From positions 1,054,001 to 1,118,000 of the forward strand of contig CAXXEH010000003.1 in assembly GCA_963677935.2 (NCBI GenBank): a stretch of DNA of 64,000 nt. The letters are read 5' to 3'. The DNA is from JAAFHB01 sp963677935 (lineage in GTDB: Bacteria; Bacteroidota; Bacteroidia; Bacteroidales; Prolixibacteraceae). Shown here piece after piece: positions 61,492 through 64,000 of this stretch (position 1 is its first letter; each line of letters starts with the position of its first letter). The notes under the pieces are model-generated. The model ran no database searches, was not told the origin of the DNA, and was given only the letters and a program-made list of their open reading frames with translations. The position numbers and the translations under genes were made by a program.

Positions 61492-62922
61492 ATGAGCAGA
61501 GATCACAATAATATATGGGAAAATTGTCTGAGAATAATCAAAGACAACGTTCCTTTTATAAGCTACAGAACCTGGTTCGAGCCGATTGTCCCGATTAAAC
61601 TGGACAATGACATACTTACTATTCAAGTTCCAAGTCCGTTTTTTTACGAGTACCTGGAAGAACAGTATATTGATATTCTGAGGAAAACTTTAAGAAAAGA
61701 GCTTGGCGCCGGGGCAAAACTGGAATATAGTGTAGTCGTTGATAACCATCTCAACGCCAATAATAAACCCTATACGGTAAAACTCCCTACCAATCAGAAC
61801 AATAATCTGAAAAACAGGCCTGTTGCTGCATCATCCTTTCACGATGACAGTACAATCAAGAATCCGTTTGTGATACCGGGGATCCAAAAATTAAATATTG
61901 ATCCTCAGCTTAAGCAAGACAACACCTTCGACAACTTCATTGAAGGGGAATGTAACCGCCTTGCCCGCAGTGCGAGCTATGCAGTTGCCCAGAAACCCGG
62001 TGGTACTGCTTTCAATCCATTGATGCTTTATGGCAATTCAGGTTTGGGAAAGACTCACCTTGCTCAGGCAATCGGGATCGAAGTTAAAGAGCGATTCCCC
62101 GAAAAAATTGTGTTGTATGTCAACGCCAATAAATTCCAGACCCAGTTTTCGGAGGCTACACGTAATAACAACAGGAACGATTTTCTTCATTTCTATCAAA
62201 TGATCGATGTGTTAATCATTGATGATGTTCAGGAATTTGCCGGAAAAGAGAAAACACAAGAGACATTCTTTCATATTTTCAATCATCTACATCAAACAGG
62301 TAAACAGCTAATCCTCACATCCGACAAGCCACCAATCGAATTAAAAGGGCTTGAACAAAGATTGCTTTCCAGATTTAAATGGGGTCTTACAGCTGACCTC
62401 CAAATTCCTGATTTCGAAACGCGAATGAATATTTTGCGTAAGAAAATTTATAAAGATGGGATTGAAATTCCCGAGGAAGTTCTTGAATATATTGCCTCTC
62501 ACATCAATAGTAATGTGCGTGAGCTTGAAGGTGCACTGATCTCGTTACTTGCACAAGCAACACTAAATAAGAAAGAGATTAATGTGGATCTGGCTATCAA
62601 AATGATAAATAAGCTGGTGAAATGTTCGGTTAAGGAGATTACTATCGATTATATTGCCAAAACTGTGTGCGATTACTTTAATCTTCCTGCCGATTCGTTG
62701 GGGGTTAAGACCCGAAAAAGAGAGACTGTTCAGGCCCGTCAGATCGCCATGTATTTTTCGAAGAGTATGACAAAATCGTCACTCGCAACCATAGGTTCCC
62801 AAATTGGTGGAAAAGATCATGCCACTGTTCTTCATGCCTGCCGGACAGTTGCAAATTTGAAGGATACAGATAAAAATTTCAAGGTGTTCCTTGACGAAAT
62901 TGAGACCAGGTTAAAATATTAG
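61492..62922 (+). CDS. dnaA: Chromosomal replication initiator DnaA
   Basis: AAA+ initiator that opens the origin. 476 residues, full length: N-terminal domain with ISYRTWFEPIVPIKLD, variable linker at about 85-130, AAA+ domain with P-loop GNSGLGKT at 181-188 and Walker B IIDD at 242-245, and C-terminal DNA-binding domain with the signature GGKDHATVLHACRTV. No origin-like cluster of DnaA boxes is next to it, and dnaN is not adjacent, which is common outside the classic dnaA-dnaN arrangement. Confidence 0.97.
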   Translation: MSRDHNNIWENCLRIIKDNVPFISYRTWFEPIVPIKLDNDILTIQVPSPFFYEYLEEQYIDILRKTLRKELGAGAKLEYSVVVDNHLNANNKPYTVKLPTNQNNNLKNRPVAASSFHDDSTIKNPFVIPGIQKLNIDPQLKQDNTFDNFIEGECNRLARSASYAVAQKPGGTAFNPLMLYGNSGLGKTHLAQAIGIEVKERFPEKIVLYVNANKFQTQFSEATRNNNRNDFLHFYQMIDVLIIDDVQEFAGKEKTQETFFHIFNHLHQTGKQLILTSDKPPIELKGLEQRLLSRFKWGLTADLQIPDFETRMNILRKKIYKDGIEIPEEVLEYIASHINSNVRELEGALISLLAQATLNKKEINVDLAIKMINKLVKCSVKEITIDYIAKTVCDYFNLPADSLGVKTRKRETVQARQIAMYFSKSMTKSSLATIGSQIGGKDHATVLHACRTVANLKDTDKNFKVFLDEIETRLKY

Positions 62923-62940
62923 TTTTAAATATATTGAAAG

Positions 62941-62964
62941 CAGGCTGAATGGTCTGTTTTTTTT
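62941..62964 (+). terminator. Terminator after dnaA
   Basis: Short stem CAGGC (62941-62945) with GTCTG (62952-62956), one G-T pair, followed by nine or more T. Weak stem but strong T run. Confidence 0.6.
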
Positions 62965-63010
62965 TATCCATTGTTGATCTCCTACAGTGATCAGAATACT
63001 GAAAAAGGTG

Positions 63011-63628
63011 ATGGAATATACAGATACCTATAAAACAATAGGGGGAGCCGCTGAAGGACTCTATAAAGAGAAAGGGAGTAAATTCATTGCGTACGCCTTT
63101 CCGGTATCAAATGAACTGCAAATCAGGGAGATCATCACCAGGTTAAAAAAAGAACATCACAGCGCAAGACATCACTGTTTTGCCTGGCGCCTGGGATCGG
63201 ATCTGCAGCTACACAGGGTAAATGACGATGGTGAACCCAATGGAACCGCTGGAAGACCTATTTTGGGTCAGATTCAGCATCGTGAATTAACTGATATTCT
63301 GGTTATCGTAGTAAGATATTTTGGTGGGATACTCCTGGGAACAAGTGGCTTAACAAATGCTTATAAACAAGCTGCTGCCAATGTACTTTTAAATGCTGAA
63401 ACCATTGAAAAAATTGTCGAAACAACTATTGAGGTAGATTTTGATTACCTGGTAATGAACGATTTTATGATGGTGCTGAAAGAGTTTGATCTTGTAATGA
63501 AGGAGAGCCATTTCGATCTCACCTGTAAAGTTAAAATCATGGTTAGAAAGCAAATAACTGCCATCGTTTTGGACAAGCTAGGGAAAATCAGGAAACTTAA
63601 AACGACTGTACTTAGCAATAACGAATAA
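63011..63628 (+). CDS. YigZ/IMPACT family protein
   Basis: 205 residues from ATG 63011; a GTG at 62987 would add eight residues not typical of the family. UPF0029/IMPACT N-terminal domain: SKFIAYAFPVSNELQIREII, KEHHSARHHCFAWRLG, NDDGEPNGTAGRPILGQI and VVRYFGGILLGTSGLTNAYKQAA are all diagnostic. A C-terminal ferredoxin-like DUF1949 segment follows (from about 135). Bacterial members are poorly characterised; a link to translation or peptidase regulation has been proposed. Confidence 0.92.
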   Translation: MEYTDTYKTIGGAAEGLYKEKGSKFIAYAFPVSNELQIREIITRLKKEHHSARHHCFAWRLGSDLQLHRVNDDGEPNGTAGRPILGQIQHRELTDILVIVVRYFGGILLGTSGLTNAYKQAAANVLLNAETIEKIVETTIEVDFDYLVMNDFMMVLKEFDLVMKESHFDLTCKVKIMVRKQITAIVLDKLGKIRKLKTTVLSNNE

Positions 63629-63638
63629 TTATTTCTCA

Positions 63639-63668
63639 TTTGAATCCATTCTGAATTTACTATTTTTG
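63639..63668 (+). promoter_or_regulatory. Promoter of pyrB
   Basis: TTTG at 63639-63642 and TATTTTTG at 63661-63668, separated by 18 bases: the best match in the window to the Bacteroidota -33/-7 promoter. The leader to ATG 63693 would be about 18 bases. Confidence 0.68.
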
Positions 63669-63692
63669 TATCAACGTCAAAACAATTTTCTG

Positions 63693-64000
63693 ATGAATAC
63701 CAAAAGCCTGATCTCAATCACAGACTTCACAAAAGAGGAGTACCTTAAAATAATGCGCCTGGCTGAAGATTTCGAGGCAAATCCCAATCAAAAACTGCTT
63801 CAGGGAAAAGTCATTGCAACTCTTTTTTTTGAACCGTCAACCCGGACAAGGTTAAGTTTTGAAACAGCCATCAATCGATTGGGAGGAAAGATCATCGGCT
63901 TTTCAGATTCATCATCCTCCAGTGTTTCCAAAGGTGAAACCCTGCACGATACGATCAGGATGGTGAGTAACTACGCAGATATGATTATTATGCGACATCC
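63693..64000 (+). CDS. pyrB: Aspartate carbamoyltransferase catalytic chain (5' part, truncated by window end)
   Basis: First committed step of pyrimidine synthesis: carbamoyl phosphate plus aspartate to carbamoyl aspartate. The 102 visible residues start MNTKSLISITDFTKEEYLKI and include the phosphate loop STRTR at 49-53 (FFEPSTRTRLSFETA) and K80 in SKGETL, both carbamoyl-phosphate binding sites. This distinguishes it from ornithine carbamoyltransferase by the surrounding sequence. The gene continues beyond the window; pyrI would be expected next in Bacteroidota. Confidence 0.93.
   Translation, partial: MNTKSLISITDFTKEEYLKIMRLAEDFEANPNQKLLQGKVIATLFFEPSTRTRLSFETAINRLGGKIIGFSDSSSSSVSKGETLHDTIRMVSNYADMIIMRH

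Overview
The window reads as a chromosomal segment of a Bacteroidota bacterium, probably Bacteroidales/Marinilabiliales-like. Three things point there: the protein families (BatA-free but typical YidC, LptD-like, AddB-like PD-(D/E)XK, M16, DUF349 and Sel1 proteins), the near absence of Shine-Dalgarno sequences before most genes, and the repeated occurrence of the Bacteroidota -7 promoter element TANNTTTG upstream of starts. No rRNA, tRNA, transposase or CRISPR array was seen.

Layout. 1-1191: 3' end of the housekeeping F-type ATP synthase atpD plus a short atpC, then a terminator and a six-copy ~41.5-bp repeat array (1278-1504). 1749-2951: a stand-alone trpB. 3133-9806: a complete second rotary ATPase operon in the N-ATPase order atpD-C-Q-R-B-E-F-A-G. 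9939-19032: DEAD-box helicase, DUF1848 protein, yidC-pyrG, DUF349 protein, small heat-shock protein. 19280-22935: trmD and an AddB-like nuclease. 23092-27081: sucA-sucB, followed by a 1-kb non-coding island with a seven-copy 42-bp tandem array and nested inverted repeats. 28162-30567: membrane pyrophosphatase. 31097-36937: HAD phosphatase, M16 protease, ThuA protein, soluble receiver-histidine kinase. 37132-39233: mnmH-selD (selenium modification of tRNA). 39362-40929: ThuA and DUF1080 proteins. 41024-45071: Na+-pumping methylmalonyl-CoA decarboxylase operon with methylmalonyl-CoA epimerase. 45141-51948: a CoA-transferase diverging from a dihydrolipoyl-dehydrogenase-like flavoprotein, then purL. 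52032-64000: Dabb protein, 848-residue Sel1-repeat protein, HD protein, LptD-like protein, amidase, MlaD-like protein, dnaA, YigZ-family protein and the 5' part of pyrB.

Functionally the window is rich in ion-coupled energy conversion: F-type ATP synthase, N-type ATPase, membrane pyrophosphatase and a biotin-dependent decarboxylase pump, next to 2-oxoglutarate dehydrogenase, methylmalonyl-CoA epimerase and a CoA-transferase. This fits a fermentative or facultative organism making propionate through methylmalonyl-CoA and cycling Na+ and/or H+.

The most notable unexplained points are the dihydrolipoyl-dehydrogenase-like protein that has lost both redox cysteines (46662-48149), the two possibly related ~42-bp repeat arrays placed just behind terminators of energy-metabolism operons, the nested inverted-repeat island at 27481-27928, and strong Shine-Dalgarno sites confined to the middle of the N-ATPase operon. 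No gene cluster in the window looks like a wholly new multi-gene system.
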